Below, piece by piece: positions 52,885-61,596 of a stretch of DNA of 64,000 bases (position 1 is the first letter of the stretch; every line of letters begins with the position of its first letter). This stretch comes from JAHEEM01 sp036396795 (GTDB lineage Bacteria; Pseudomonadota; Gammaproteobacteria; Steroidobacterales; Rariloculaceae), in the NCBI GenBank assembly GCA_036396795.1, contig DASWKF010000084.1:62001-126000 (forward strand). Direction: 5' to 3'. The translations under genes and the position numbers were made by a program. Below the pieces are notes generated by a model. That model saw nothing but the letters and a program-made list of their open reading frames with translations, was not told the DNA's origin and did no database searches.

Positions 52885-53856
52885 GTGAACGACGCCGTGG
52901 TCATCCATCGGATCTACGAGCTTCCCTGGTCCACCGGGGCGGAGCAGGAGCAGAAGTTTCGCCGCCTGGTGCTGCAATGCCTGGGGGCACTGCTACTGTT
53001 GAGCATCGTTTTTTCCGTGCTGCCGGTCGCGGAGCGGGATCCACTGGCGACTCAGGAGATTCCTCAACGATTCGCGCGGCTCGTGCTCGAGCGCGAACCG
53101 CCGCCGCCGCCGGTCATCGAGCAACAGCCCGAGCCGGAGCCGATCGTCGAGCCCGAGCCCGTCGTGGAGCAGACGGTGACGGAACCCGAGCCGGAGCCCG
53201 TGATCGAGCCGGAGCCGGAGCTGACGCCGCAACCCGACGTCACGGAGCAGGCACGGGAGCGCGCGGCCGTCGCCGGCTTACTGCCGTTCGCGCAGGATCT
53301 TGCGGCGCTCAGGAGCAACGACACGCTGGAGCGGCTCGGAACGAGCGATACGCTCGGCACGGTCGAGGGCGAGGCGCCGGTGGTCGAACGTTCGCTGATC
53401 ACCTCGCGCGCCGGCTCCCGCAGCACCGGCATCAGAACGTCCGACCTGAGCCGGTCGACCGGCGGTGAGGAGCTTGCGGGCAGGACGACGACACAGATAG
53501 AAAGCCCGATAGAGGGCATCGGCCCCGCCGGAGGCGACGTCTCACGGTCCGGGGCGAGCTCGCGGCCCTCCCGCAGCCGCGAGGAGATCGAAATCGTGTT
53601 CGATCGCAACAAGGGCGCGATCTTCGCGCTTTACAACCGTGCGCTGCGCGAGAACCCAGCCCTCGTCGGCAAGGTCGTCCTGCGCCTCACGATCGAGCCC
53701 GGTGGCCGCGTGACGTTCTGCGAGATCGTGTCGTCGGAGCTCGGGGATCCCAGCCTCGAACAGAGACTGGTGCAGCGCGTGTTGCTGTTTCAGTTTGAAG
53801 CCAAGGACGTGGAACCGATCACGACCACGAAGCCGATAGATTTCTTCCCGGCTTGA
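52885..53856 (+). CDS. TonB-like protein with AgmX/PglI C-terminal domain
   Basis: A 323-residue energy transducer. A cytoplasmic head, one membrane helix (about residues 31-52, CLGGALLLLSIVFS-like), then a Pro/Glu/Val-rich TonB-type spacer (PEPEPIVEPEPVVEQ), a disordered middle, and a C-terminal domain beginning EIEIVFDRNKGAIFALYNR and containing NPALVGKVVLRLTIEPGGRV. This is the AgmX/PglI-type TonB-C fold known from myxobacterial gliding proteins. Start GTG 52885. It is the last gene of the locus and converges on the radical SAM gene with a 6-base gap. Confidence 0.88.
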   Translation: MNDAVVIHRIYELPWSTGAEQEQKFRRLVLQCLGALLLLSIVFSVLPVAERDPLATQEIPQRFARLVLEREPPPPPVIEQQPEPEPIVEPEPVVEQTVTEPEPEPVIEPEPELTPQPDVTEQARERAAVAGLLPFAQDLAALRSNDTLERLGTSDTLGTVEGEAPVVERSLITSRAGSRSTGIRTSDLSRSTGGEELAGRTTTQIESPIEGIGPAGGDVSRSGASSRPSRSREEIEIVFDRNKGAIFALYNRALRENPALVGKVVLRLTIEPGGRVTFCEIVSSELGDPSLEQRLVQRVLLFQFEAKDVEPITTTKPIDFFPA

Positions 53857-53862
53857 GCGGGT

Positions 53863-54807
53863 CTAACCGTTTCGATCATCGGTGGCGTCTCGGCGCTTGT
53901 CGATCTCGCTGCAGGACGAGCCGAAAGCGAAACAGCTGTAGCACCGATGATGGCGCATCATGACGCGCTTGCCCAGGCTTTCGGCGAGCGTGGAGCCGAG
54001 GTCGTAGGACTCGTCGTCGTCGACCAGCGTGCAGGCGTATACGCGCATTCTGCCGGCTTTCTTGACGACCATCCTCGAGAACGCGCACATGAAGGCGCGG
54101 CGCGATTCCTCGGTCTGGTAAGTCGTCATGCAGTTTTCCGTGATGTACGGTACAGTGGGCCTGGCGCCCGGTGTCAGGAAGTCCGGAAACGGCACGATGG
54201 TGGTGCTCACAGGGAGCCCGTGCGTTTCGAGAAGCGCTCTATATTTCTCGTCCACGTCGACGCGGGTTTCGTGCTTCGACATCTGTCGCGCGATGGACAC
54301 CTTGAATCCCAGGTCGAGCAGCGCACGCAGGCTCATCCACGATTTCTCGAAGCTGCCGGCGCCGCGTCCCGCATCGTGCCGAGCCTGGTCCGGGTAGTCG
54401 ACGCTGATTCTGAATGCCACGGGGTAGGGCTGCGTGCGCAGCGTCTTGATCTGGTGGAGTCGCCTCAAAACGGGGTCCGTGCCGTTGGTCAGCACCAGAC
54501 ACGGCTTGCGCGCCGAGGCGTAGCGCAAGATGTTGACGAAATCCTTGACGATGAACGGCTCCCCGCCGGTGAACGAGAATTGCTCCACATCCAGGGAAAT
54601 GGCTTCCTGGATGAGCGGCTCGATGTCCTCGAGCGTGATCCGCTCGAGCCGCCCGTCTCCGGGCTTGGAGCCTTCGAGACAGAAGGGGCAGGCGAGGTTG
54701 CATGCAGTGCCCGTGTGGAACCAGAGCTCGCGCAGCGCATGCGTTTGTATGTAACCCCGCGGCTCGCCATCCGGCGTGAGGTCGATTCGGCCAGCAGCGA
54801 CGCTCAT
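53863..54807 (-). CDS. Radical SAM protein with extra C-terminal cysteines
   Basis: A 314-residue enzyme. The [4Fe-4S]-SAM motif is CNLACPFC (Cys36, Cys40, Cys43) and the glycine-rich strand is FSFTGGEPFIV. Near the C-terminus more cysteines occur (VYACTL and HHRCYSCFAFGSSCSE), which may bind an auxiliary cluster. The reaction is unknown. ATG 54807 overlaps the upstream glycosyltransferase stop as ATGA. It sits in a cluster whose glycosyltransferases are typical of arsenosugar loci, yet it does not look like ArsS. Confidence 0.85.
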   Translation of the reverse strand: MSVAAGRIDLTPDGEPRGYIQTHALRELWFHTGTACNLACPFCLEGSKPGDGRLERITLEDIEPLIQEAISLDVEQFSFTGGEPFIVKDFVNILRYASARKPCLVLTNGTDPVLRRLHQIKTLRTQPYPVAFRISVDYPDQARHDAGRGAGSFEKSWMSLRALLDLGFKVSIARQMSKHETRVDVDEKYRALLETHGLPVSTTIVPFPDFLTPGARPTVPYITENCMTTYQTEESRRAFMCAFSRMVVKKAGRMRVYACTLVDDDESYDLGSTLAESLGKRVMMRHHRCYSCFAFGSSCSEIDKRRDATDDRNG

Positions 54808-55523
54808 CGCTGCAGATCCTTGCGCGGCAACGGCGCGGCATAGTACCGCGGCGCGAGCCGCCGCGCGGGCACGCCGGCGGCATGCGCGAGCGCGAGCCAG
54901 CGGTTTGCGAAGCTCCGGCGCCACCAGCCGTCACGCTCCCAGCGTCGCGTCGCGACGCCTATCGGCAACCGCAGGGCCTCGAATCGCCCGCGCATTCTGA
55001 GTTTCCTGACGAGCATCGCGTCCTCGAACAATGGCTCATGAGCGAAGCCACCACAAGCGGCGTAGGCGTCGCGCCGGACGAACAAGCCCTGGTCGCCGTA
55101 AGGGATGCCGCCGAGCCGCGTGCGCAGCCGGATGAGCCCTTGAAGGATCGTCTTTTGCCAGCGCGGCGGCCCTTGGAACTTGAACTGAAAATAGCCGCCT
55201 TTGGCTCCGCCGGCGATAGCCGCGCCGATGGCCTCGAGACTCGAGGCTTCAGGCTCGGCGTCTGCGTGCAGGAACCACAATATGGTCGATCCGCAAGCTC
55301 CGGCGCCGAGGTCGAGCTGAGCGCCGCGGCAGGGTGTCGTCAGCAGCAATCGGCAGTCGTGCTCGCGGCACAAGGACTCGAGGCTTTCGTCCGCCTTGCC
55401 TGCGACGACGACGATCTCGGCAGGCTGCGCCGCCCAGGCGCGAACCGAACCGAGCAGGATGCCGAGGGCCGGGCTGTCGCTTAGAACCGGTATGACGATG
55501 GAAACGTCTCGCGTAGACATCAC
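54804..55523 (-). CDS. Family 2 glycosyltransferase, TIGR04283-like
   Basis: A 239-residue enzyme. SIVIPVLSDSPALGILLGSV and the segment LLTTPCRGAQLDLGAGACGS with FLHADAEPE (a metal-binding acidic motif) and GGIPYGDQGLFVRRDAYAACGGF are characteristic of the TIGR04283 family. Members are found beside TIGR04282 proteins in arsenosugar and related loci. The acceptor is unknown. Its start overlaps the stop of the flavoprotein gene upstream. Confidence 0.88.
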   Translation of the reverse strand: MMSTRDVSIVIPVLSDSPALGILLGSVRAWAAQPAEIVVVAGKADESLESLCREHDCRLLLTTPCRGAQLDLGAGACGSTILWFLHADAEPEASSLEAIGAAIAGGAKGGYFQFKFQGPPRWQKTILQGLIRLRTRLGGIPYGDQGLFVRRDAYAACGGFAHEPLFEDAMLVRKLRMRGRFEALRLPIGVATRRWERDGWWRRSFANRWLALAHAAGVPARRLAPRYYAAPLPRKDLQR

Positions 55524-56989
55524 GCGCGCAACTGAAACCAGGCGTTCAACAGTTTTCTGACCATCGGCGTAAGGCGGGTTCGATTATAGCGGTCGGTCAG
55601 AAGCCGCAAGTATTCTGCATGCGTGGGATAGGGAAGAACGGTCTTCCCGAGGTCTCGCAGCGTGAGACGGTTGCTCATGGCTATGCACAGCGGCGCGATC
55701 AGATCGCCCGCGTTCTCTCCGACGATCGTCGCGCCCAGCAGCTCATCGGTCTTGCGCTTCGTCAGTACTTCGGCGAAGTGATCGACGTTGCCGGCCGCTC
55801 GACCTCTATCCAGCTCGGAAAAGTCCAGATGCTGGAGATCGAAATCGATGTCCGCGCGTTCGAGCTCGTCTTGTGTTTTCCCGATTTGAGCGACCTCGGG
55901 CGTGGTGAACGTGCAATGCGGGATCAGCAGCTTGCGAGTGCTCGCTGTCGGCGCGAACAGCGCGTTTTGGATCACGATGCGCGCTTGCGCGTCGGCGTGG
56001 TGGGTATATTGACGCGACGTGCAAACGTCGCCGGCCGCGAAAACTCGCGGCGCCGTGGTTCGCAGTCGATGGTCGACCTCGATCAAGCCGTCCGGCGTCA
56101 GCTCGACGCCGACGGTATCGAGCTCGAGCCCGCTCGTGTTCGCCCGTCGGCCCGCCGCGACGAGCACGCGCTCGGCGCCGACCTCGCCGTCGGCAAGCTT
56201 CAATACGGTCGAGGAGCCCCGGCGGCGGACCTCCACGAGCTTCGCGTTCAAATGTAGCGAGACGCCCGCACGCTGCAAGGCGCTCGCCACGGCGGCACTC
56301 GCGCCCGGCGATTCCGTCGGCAGCACCCGGCCGGCGCTATCGAGAAGGTGCATCTTCACGCCGAGCGCCGCCAAGGCCTGAGCGAGCTCGCAGCCCACCG
56401 GCCCGGCGCCGAGAATCGCGAGGGAGGCGGGCGCTCGCGGAATCTCGAAGACGGTCTCGTTCGTCAGCGGCTCGGCCGCGCTCAGTCCCGGGACGTCTGG
56501 GATATGTGGCCGCGCGCCGGTCGCGATGACGATGCGGCGAGCCGAAAGGCAAAGATCATGAACCTGCACGGTCGAGCGATCGAGAAACCGAGCGGTGCCG
56601 AGGAACACGTCGACGCCCGCACGCGTGTAGCGCTCGACGGAGTCGTGCTCCGCTATTGCCGCGCGGACCTCGCGCATCCAGCCGAAGGCTTCATCGAAGC
56701 CGGGGCGCTCGGGGTGGTGCCTGACGTACTCGAGCAGCGCCTTCGACGGCACGCAACCGACGTTCAGGCAGTCGCCGCCCATCGCGCGGTGCTCGACCAG
56801 CGCCACGCGGGCGCCGAGACCTGCGGCGCCGAGGGCACAGATGAGCCCGGCCGGTCCGGCGCCGATGACGACCATGTGGTAGCGAGGCCTGGGCGCCGGA
56901 TTGCCGTAGGACGGCGGAAACGTCAGCGTCCGCCAACGCGCGTCGTGAGCGGCGCCGGGGTAAGCGCCGGCGAAAGCGCTGCCGATCAC
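55520..56989 (-). CDS. Mercuric-reductase-like pyridine-nucleotide disulfide oxidoreductase
   Basis: A flavoprotein of about 489 residues. FAD-binding VVIGAGPAGLICALGAAGLG, the redox-active disulfide GGDCLNVGCVPSKALL, NAD-binding LAILGAGPVGCELAQALAALG, FAADGVC-like AAGDVCT and the dimerisation domain are all present. Members reduce disulfides or metal ions; the C-terminal cysteine pair of true MerA is missing, so Hg(II) reduction is unlikely. GTG 56989 overlaps the stop of the upstream TVP38 gene as GTGA and removes an Arg-rich false N-terminus. Such MerA-like proteins are often next to TVP38 proteins. Confidence 0.88.
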   Translation of the reverse strand: MIGSAFAGAYPGAAHDARWRTLTFPPSYGNPAPRPRYHMVVIGAGPAGLICALGAAGLGARVALVEHRAMGGDCLNVGCVPSKALLEYVRHHPERPGFDEAFGWMREVRAAIAEHDSVERYTRAGVDVFLGTARFLDRSTVQVHDLCLSARRIVIATGARPHIPDVPGLSAAEPLTNETVFEIPRAPASLAILGAGPVGCELAQALAALGVKMHLLDSAGRVLPTESPGASAAVASALQRAGVSLHLNAKLVEVRRRGSSTVLKLADGEVGAERVLVAAGRRANTSGLELDTVGVELTPDGLIEVDHRLRTTAPRVFAAGDVCTSRQYTHHADAQARIVIQNALFAPTASTRKLLIPHCTFTTPEVAQIGKTQDELERADIDFDLQHLDFSELDRGRAAGNVDHFAEVLTKRKTDELLGATIVGENAGDLIAPLCIAMSNRLTLRDLGKTVLPYPTHAEYLRLLTDRYNRTRLTPMVRKLLNAWFQLRA

Positions 56990-57693
56990 GGCAAGCCTCC
57001 GGGCGACTCGGGCTTCAGCCGCCGCCGCAGGACCGCCGTCGCGCGGCGGGCGATCAATACGGTCAGCACCGCCGTCGCCGCGAGCCCGCCGAGCACCAAG
57101 ACCCGGCCCGCGGCGCCAGTTTGAACCTCGCCGCCGGTGATTTGTGTGAGGTCGTTTGCCACAGTTCCGATGTAAACGTAGAGCACGGTCGCTGGCAGCA
57201 TTCCCATCCATGAGGCGAGCACATAGTGCTCGAGGCGCACGGCGGTCAACGCCAGGCCGTAGTTCAGCAGATTAAACGGAAACAGCGGCGACAGACGAGC
57301 GAGGATCACGATCGCGAATCCGGAACGGCGCGTTGCCCTGTCCAGGGCTTGAAAAACCTCGTGCCGTTCGAGGCGCCGTTCGATCCAATTTCTGGCGAGG
57401 TAGCGCCCGATGAGAAAAGCGGCGGTGGCGCCGAGCGTGCTGCCCGCGGAGACCAGGACCACGCCGAGCGGCAGGCCGAAGACGAAACCCGCCGCGAGCG
57501 TCAGTATCGATCCCGGCATCACGAGCACGGTGGCGACGACATAGGCGGCGACGAATAGTAGCCAAGCCAGCCCGCGGTACGCGCGGATCCACTCCACGCC
57601 GAGCGCAAGCGCTTCCGCCAAGGGCAGCCAGATGAGACAGGTCGTGACGACCGCGAGCAAGGCGGCAAGCGCGAGCGGTCGCCGCCATCTCAT
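56986..57693 (-). CDS. TVP38/TMEM64 (VTT/DedA-like) membrane protein
   Basis: A 235-residue inner-membrane protein with about five helices. The VTT core VLVMPGSILTLAAGFVFGLP, GATAAFLIGRYLARNWI and the signature ILARLSPLFPFNLLNYGLAL are clear. VTT proteins move lipids or ions across membranes. ATG 57693 overlaps the preceding stop as ATGA and is preferred to TTG 57714. It lies between the DUF2064 gene and the flavoprotein in one operon. Confidence 0.9.
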   Translation of the reverse strand: MRWRRPLALAALLAVVTTCLIWLPLAEALALGVEWIRAYRGLAWLLFVAAYVVATVLVMPGSILTLAAGFVFGLPLGVVLVSAGSTLGATAAFLIGRYLARNWIERRLERHEVFQALDRATRRSGFAIVILARLSPLFPFNLLNYGLALTAVRLEHYVLASWMGMLPATVLYVYIGTVANDLTQITGGEVQTGAAGRVLVLGGLAATAVLTVLIARRATAVLRRRLKPESPGGLP

Positions 57694-58397
57694 GACGCGG
57701 AAGGCGTTGCGCAAGGCGCGCGCTCGAGGACCCAGCGGCGCAGCGCCTGACGAGCCGGCCGCGAATCGCCGGTCAGCGCGTCGGCGGCTCGCAGCAGATC
57801 GTCGAGAGTATCGACGTCATGCCTTTGGGCGAGCGTCGCGACGCTCCAGCACTGTTGCACGAGCAGCGCCCTGAGGGCCTCGGCCAACCGGTCGCTGCTC
57901 CACGGGAGCTTCCCCAGGGCCGGCCACGGGCGCCGTGATCCCATCACCACGACGCCGCCGTCTCCGGCGGGGCCGAGAACCGCGTCGTCGCGTTCGAGAG
58001 CCGCCGCGGCTGCGTGCAGGTAGCGATCATCCATCTGCGGGCAGTCGGATCCGATATATAGCGCCCGTTGCATACCGTTGCGTCGCAGCGCCTCGTCCAC
58101 GTGGCTGATGCGCTCCCCAAGTGAGCGGCCACGCTGCAAGACGACGTTCAGGTCATCGCCCAACTCCGATTCGAGCCACTGCGCATCCTGCTTCTCGGCG
58201 GCGGCGAGCACGCGGTCGCCGGGCCAGGCCCGAAGGTCCTCGAGCGCGCAACAAAGGAGATGCGCTGCCGCGTCCGAGCTCGCGTCGCCGAGCTGCACCG
58301 CAAGCCGGCGCTTCGCTGTCGCCGGCGCCTTGAAAAACAGCACCAGGCAGACCGAGGCGGGTGAATGGTGAACGCTTTCTGTCTGCGGCATGTCCAT
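57690..58397 (-). CDS. DUF2064/TIGR04282-type glycosyltransferase
   Basis: A protein of about 235 residues. CLVLFFKAPATAKRRLAVQL, YIGSDCPQMDDRYL and LGPAGDGGVVVMG mark the DUF2064/TIGR04282 family, a nucleotidyl/glycosyltransferase A fold. It is the first gene of the leftward five-gene unit. ATG 58397 or 58391 gives the normal start; the frame continues upstream without a family match. Confidence 0.86.
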   Translation of the reverse strand: MDMPQTESVHHSPASVCLVLFFKAPATAKRRLAVQLGDASSDAAAHLLCCALEDLRAWPGDRVLAAAEKQDAQWLESELGDDLNVVLQRGRSLGERISHVDEALRRNGMQRALYIGSDCPQMDDRYLHAAAAALERDDAVLGPAGDGGVVVMGSRRPWPALGKLPWSSDRLAEALRALLVQQCWSVATLAQRHDVDTLDDLLRAADALTGDSRPARQALRRWVLERAPCATPSAS

Positions 58398-58612
58398 TGA
58401 GACCCGGGCTGCGTGACCGTTGTTACGTTTCGGCCCCGCCAATCGGCGCTCCGGCGCCCCCGCCGGGCCCGCCGCTCGGCGGGATTATGGAAAAAAGGCC
58501 GGCTGAGCGCACGCTTCCGAGCCACGGAATAACGTGAACGTGTCCATGGTAGGCTGTATGTGGGCTCTGTAAACTGTTAGCATTTTCACGGCGAACGAGC
58601 TCTTTATCGGCT

Positions 58613-58945
58613 ATGTCCGACAAGAAGTACACCAGCATCAACCGCGAGAAGGCTGCCGGCCGCGTCGAGTTCCGCAGCGGCAAAGCCGTCTGGCAATGGG
58701 CCGGGGAACAGGGCGAGAGCACCTCGATCCTGCTGAAGCGTCTCGAGAACCCGGAGCTGGAGCTCGAGCGGACCCGCCGGATGGCCGTGGCAAAAAAGAA
58801 GCTTGCTGCGCCCAGCAAGGCGGCCGGTAAGCCCGCGGCGCGCGAAAGGCCTAAGCCGGGCTCCGCAGAGCCGCTCGACTTCGATACCGACGACACTAGC
58901 GCCGGCCCCGGGCATTCCGGCTTCGATCCCTACAACAACGGCTGA
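58613..58945 (+). CDS. Small conserved hypothetical protein
   Basis: A 110-residue, highly charged protein. The N-terminal part SINREKAAGRVEFRSGKAVWQWA looks folded; the rest is Lys/Ala-rich linker and the tail GHSGFDPYNNG, an ending I have seen in similar small gammaproteobacterial proteins. No signal peptide or membrane segment. The family has no assigned function. It is divergent from the DUF2064 gene. Confidence 0.7.
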   Translation: MSDKKYTSINREKAAGRVEFRSGKAVWQWAGEQGESTSILLKRLENPELELERTRRMAVAKKKLAAPSKAAGKPAARERPKPGSAEPLDFDTDDTSAGPGHSGFDPYNNG

Positions 58946-59163
58946 CGACTTCCTCATATCCACTCGTGGGCGGCGCGTGATCGTTCACCGCCGGACGCTG
59001 GCGCCTGCCTGAAGCCTTCCACCACCGCGGCAGGCACGCGGGGGCCGGTTTCTGGGGCCGACGCGGTGTTCAGCCCCGCCCGATCGGCATTCGTGCGTGG
59101 ACGTCGCGGCCCCTCCAAAAATGTCATTTCGCCGGCTGTTCCGCCCCATGCTTGTGCAAGACT

Positions 59164-59180
59164 TGCCTCAATATGGTGCA
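59164..59180 (+). promoter_or_regulatory. NtrC-like binding site
   Basis: TTGCCTCAATATGGTGCA region: the right half TGGTGCA (59174-59180) is a perfect NtrC half-site. The left half, about TGCCTCA, matches TGCACCA at five of seven positions with the proper 3-base spacing. It is centred about 99 bases upstream of the predicted sigma-54 start, a typical enhancer position. Inferred from consensus only. Confidence 0.55.
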
Positions 59181-59244
59181 CGTCGCCGCGAATACGTGCT
59201 GGCACTCCCCAGCTAACACGCTGAATTTAAAAAGAGTTACGAAC

Positions 59245-59260
59245 TGGCACGGATGCTGCA
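59245..59260 (+). promoter_or_regulatory. Sigma-54 promoter
   Basis: TGGCACG-GATG-CTGCA matches the -24/-12 consensus TGGCACG-N4-TTGCW with one mismatch and the exact 10-base GG-to-GC spacing. Transcription would start near 59,271, leaving a leader of about 36 bases before the TorF gene. With the NtrC-like site and glnK-amtB downstream, this indicates nitrogen-limitation control. Confidence 0.8.
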
Positions 59261-59306
59261 CTGTGCTCGCGTGGCATGACAAACACTATTCAGGAGGATG
59301 ACGGTC

Positions 59307-59939
59307 ATGAAACTTAGGCTTGGACCGATTTTAGGAATGTTGGGCTTGGCCCCAGCGGTCTCGATGGCGCAATTCTCGGGCAACGTCGGCTATATGAGCG
59401 ACTACATCTTCCGGGGTGTGTTTCAAGAAGACTCGTCGGCCATGGGCGGGCTCGATTACGAGCACGACAGCGGATTCTACATCGGCACCTGGGCCGCGGA
59501 CGTCGGCGACGGACTGGAAACGGACCTGTACTTCGGCTATGGCGGCAGTTCCGGGGACTTCAGCTACAGCATCGGCTTCACCGGGTATTTTTACACGGAC
59601 GATTTCGATGACACCTACCAGGAAATCAATCTCGGTGTCGGCTGGGCGGGCTTGAGCTTGGATTTCGCCGCGGGCGAGTGGGACGGATTCGGCGCCTCGC
59701 AGGATTACACGTTCACGTCGCTCGGTTACGAGTTCCCGGCCGGCTTCTATATCACTCTCGGAAGCTGGGGCGATGACTTCGACGGTGACTACGCGGAGCT
59801 CGGCTACGGCTTCTCGTGGGAAGAGATCGATTTCTCGATCGCCTGGGTAAACAGCAGCGACTTTTTCGTCAGCGAAGACACATTCGCCGACAACGCGCTT
59901 ACATTCTCCATCAGCAAGTCGTTCGCGATAGGAGAGTAA
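59307..59939 (+). CDS. TorF-family putative porin
   Basis: A 210-residue outer-membrane beta-barrel: signal peptide ending SMAQ, then FSGNVGYMSDYIFRGVFQ and repeated amphipathic strands rich in Gly/Tyr/Asp, ending in a hydrophobic strand. This is the TorF (TIGR02001) family. The gene is 27 bases before glnK and shares the sigma-54 promoter. AGGAGG lies nine bases before ATG 59307, while the earlier ATG at 59298 touches it directly. A role in passive nitrogen-compound uptake is inferred from context. Confidence 0.88.
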   Translation: MKLRLGPILGMLGLAPAVSMAQFSGNVGYMSDYIFRGVFQEDSSAMGGLDYEHDSGFYIGTWAADVGDGLETDLYFGYGGSSGDFSYSIGFTGYFYTDDFDDTYQEINLGVGWAGLSLDFAAGEWDGFGASQDYTFTSLGYEFPAGFYITLGSWGDDFDGDYAELGYGFSWEEIDFSIAWVNSSDFFVSEDTFADNALTFSISKSFAIGE

Positions 59940-59966
59940 GGCGGCATATCTAGGAGGGCAGTAAAA

Positions 59967-60305
59967 ATGAAACTCATAACAGCGGTGATCAAGCCCTTCA
60001 AGCTCGAAGACGTCCGCCAGGCCCTGGCAGAAGCCGGGGTACAGGGCATGACGGTAACCGAGGTGAAGGGATTTGGTCGCCAAAAAGGTCACACAGAGCT
60101 CTACAGGGGGGCGGAGTACTCCGTGGATTTCGTGCCGAAAACGAAAATCGAGGCGGCAGTAACCGATGACCTGTTGGACGCAGCCGTAGAGGCCATCACC
60201 GGAGCCGCCGCCACGGGGTCTATCGGCGACGGTAAGGTCTTCGTGTCTGAGCTGCTGCAGGCTATTCGCATAAGAACCGGTGAAGCCGGCGATCAGGCGC
60301 TATAG
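59967..60305 (+). CDS. glnK: Nitrogen regulatory PII protein GlnK
   Basis: A 112-residue PII signalling protein. MKLITAVIKPFKLEDVRQAL and the T-loop with the uridylylation tyrosine in YRGAEYSVDFVPK (Tyr51 region) and TGSIGDGKVFV are canonical. It senses 2-oxoglutarate and ATP/ADP and blocks AmtB when nitrogen is ample. A GGAGGG element precedes the ATG. Coupling to amtB and the sigma-54 promoter supports glnK over glnB. Confidence 0.95.
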   Translation: MKLITAVIKPFKLEDVRQALAEAGVQGMTVTEVKGFGRQKGHTELYRGAEYSVDFVPKTKIEAAVTDDLLDAAVEAITGAAATGSIGDGKVFVSELLQAIRIRTGEAGDQAL

Positions 60306-60325
60306 GGCGGGAGGAGTAAAGCAAA

Positions 60326-61573
60326 ATGGATATCTTAGAACTCAGCTACGCACTCGATACGTTCTACTTCCTCGTGATGGGAGCGCTCGTGATGTGGATG
60401 GCTGCGGGCTTCACGATGCTCGAGGCGGGTTTGGTGCGGGCGAAAAATACCGCAGAAATCCTGACGAAGAACGTGGGGCTCTATTCGATCGCTTGCATCA
60501 TGTACATGATCTGCGGCTACGGCATCATGTATGGAGATGGTAACGGCGTCATCCCGGGAATCAGCATGCTGACTTCCGCCGATAACGCCACCGCCGACGT
60601 GCTCGCCGGCGGCGACGATGCTCCATATTATTCGAGCCTGTCGGACTTCTTCTTTCAGGTCGTGTTCGTGGCAACCGCGATGTCGATCGTGTCCGGCGCC
60701 GTCGCCGAGCGCATGAAGCTGTTCTCGTTCTTGTTGTTCGCCGTCGTCCTGACCGGAGTGATCTATCCCGTGCAGGGCTACTGGAAATGGGGCGGCGGCT
60801 GGCTCAACGAGGCCGGCTTTCTGGACTTCGCGGGCTCAGGCGTCGTGCATTTGTGCGGCGGCGCAGCGGCATTGGCCGGAGTGCTCCTGCTCGGCGCGCG
60901 CAAGGGTAAATACGGCCCGGGCGGCGAGGTTCGGGCGATTCCCGGCGCCAACCTGCCGTTGTCGGCCCTCGGCACGCTGATCCTCTGGCTGGGGTGGTTC
61001 GGCTTCAACGGGGGCTCCGAGCTCAAGATCGCCAACGTCGAGGAAGCGAACGCGGTGTCGCTGGTCATCGTCAACACCAACATGGCGGCAGCCGGCGGAC
61101 TGGTCGCGGCGCTGCTGTTGGCGCGCGCCTGGTTCGGCAAGGCCGATTTGACGATGGCGTTGAACGGCGCGCTCGCGGGTCTGGTGGCGATCACGGCGGA
61201 GCCGCTCACCCCCACACCGGTGCTCGCGACGATCATCGGAGCGATCGGTGGCCTGATTGTGGTTCCGTCCATCGTTTTCCTCGACAAGGCCCTGAAGATC
61301 GACGATCCGGTCGGCGCAATCTCCGTGCACGGCGTCGTCGGTATGTGGGGTCTATTGGCCGTGTGCCTGTCCAATCCCGATTCTTCGATCGGCGCACAGC
61401 TGCTCGGTCTGGCAACGATCTTCGCGTGGGTGTTTCTGACGAGCTTCGTGGTCTGGCTGATCATCAAGGTCATCATCGGGATCCGAGTATCCGAAGAGGA
61501 AGAATACGAAGGGGTCGATATCGGCGAGTGTGGGCTCGAGGCTTACCCCGAGTTCGCTCCCAAACCCGAATAG
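60326..61573 (+). CDS. amtB: Ammonium transporter AmtB
   Basis: A 415-residue inner-membrane channel with 11 helices. Signatures include FYFLVMGALVMWMAAGFTML, FLDFAGSGVVHLCGGAAALA (family DFAGSxVVH, the first pore histidine), LILWLGWFGFNGGSEL and DDPVGAISVHGVVGMWG (second pore histidine). No signal peptide is apparent. It is 20 bases after glnK with GGGAGGAG upstream of the ATG. It conducts ammonium under GlnK control. Confidence 0.95.
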   Translation: MDILELSYALDTFYFLVMGALVMWMAAGFTMLEAGLVRAKNTAEILTKNVGLYSIACIMYMICGYGIMYGDGNGVIPGISMLTSADNATADVLAGGDDAPYYSSLSDFFFQVVFVATAMSIVSGAVAERMKLFSFLLFAVVLTGVIYPVQGYWKWGGGWLNEAGFLDFAGSGVVHLCGGAAALAGVLLLGARKGKYGPGGEVRAIPGANLPLSALGTLILWLGWFGFNGGSELKIANVEEANAVSLVIVNTNMAAAGGLVAALLLARAWFGKADLTMALNGALAGLVAITAEPLTPTPVLATIIGAIGGLIVVPSIVFLDKALKIDDPVGAISVHGVVGMWGLLAVCLSNPDSSIGAQLLGLATIFAWVFLTSFVVWLIIKVIIGIRVSEEEEYEGVDIGECGLEAYPEFAPKPE

Positions 61574-61596
61574 AGCCCGAGGGCTCATAAGACGGA

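Larger units (their letters stand above)
58946..59306. other. 361-base leader region of the torF-glnK-amtB operon
   Basis: No protein gene is supported here. The right half contains an NtrC-like palindrome and a sigma-54 promoter (listed separately) and then a short leader to the AGGAGG ribosome-binding site at 59,292-59,297. The left half is GC-rich without recognisable features. Confidence 0.6.
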
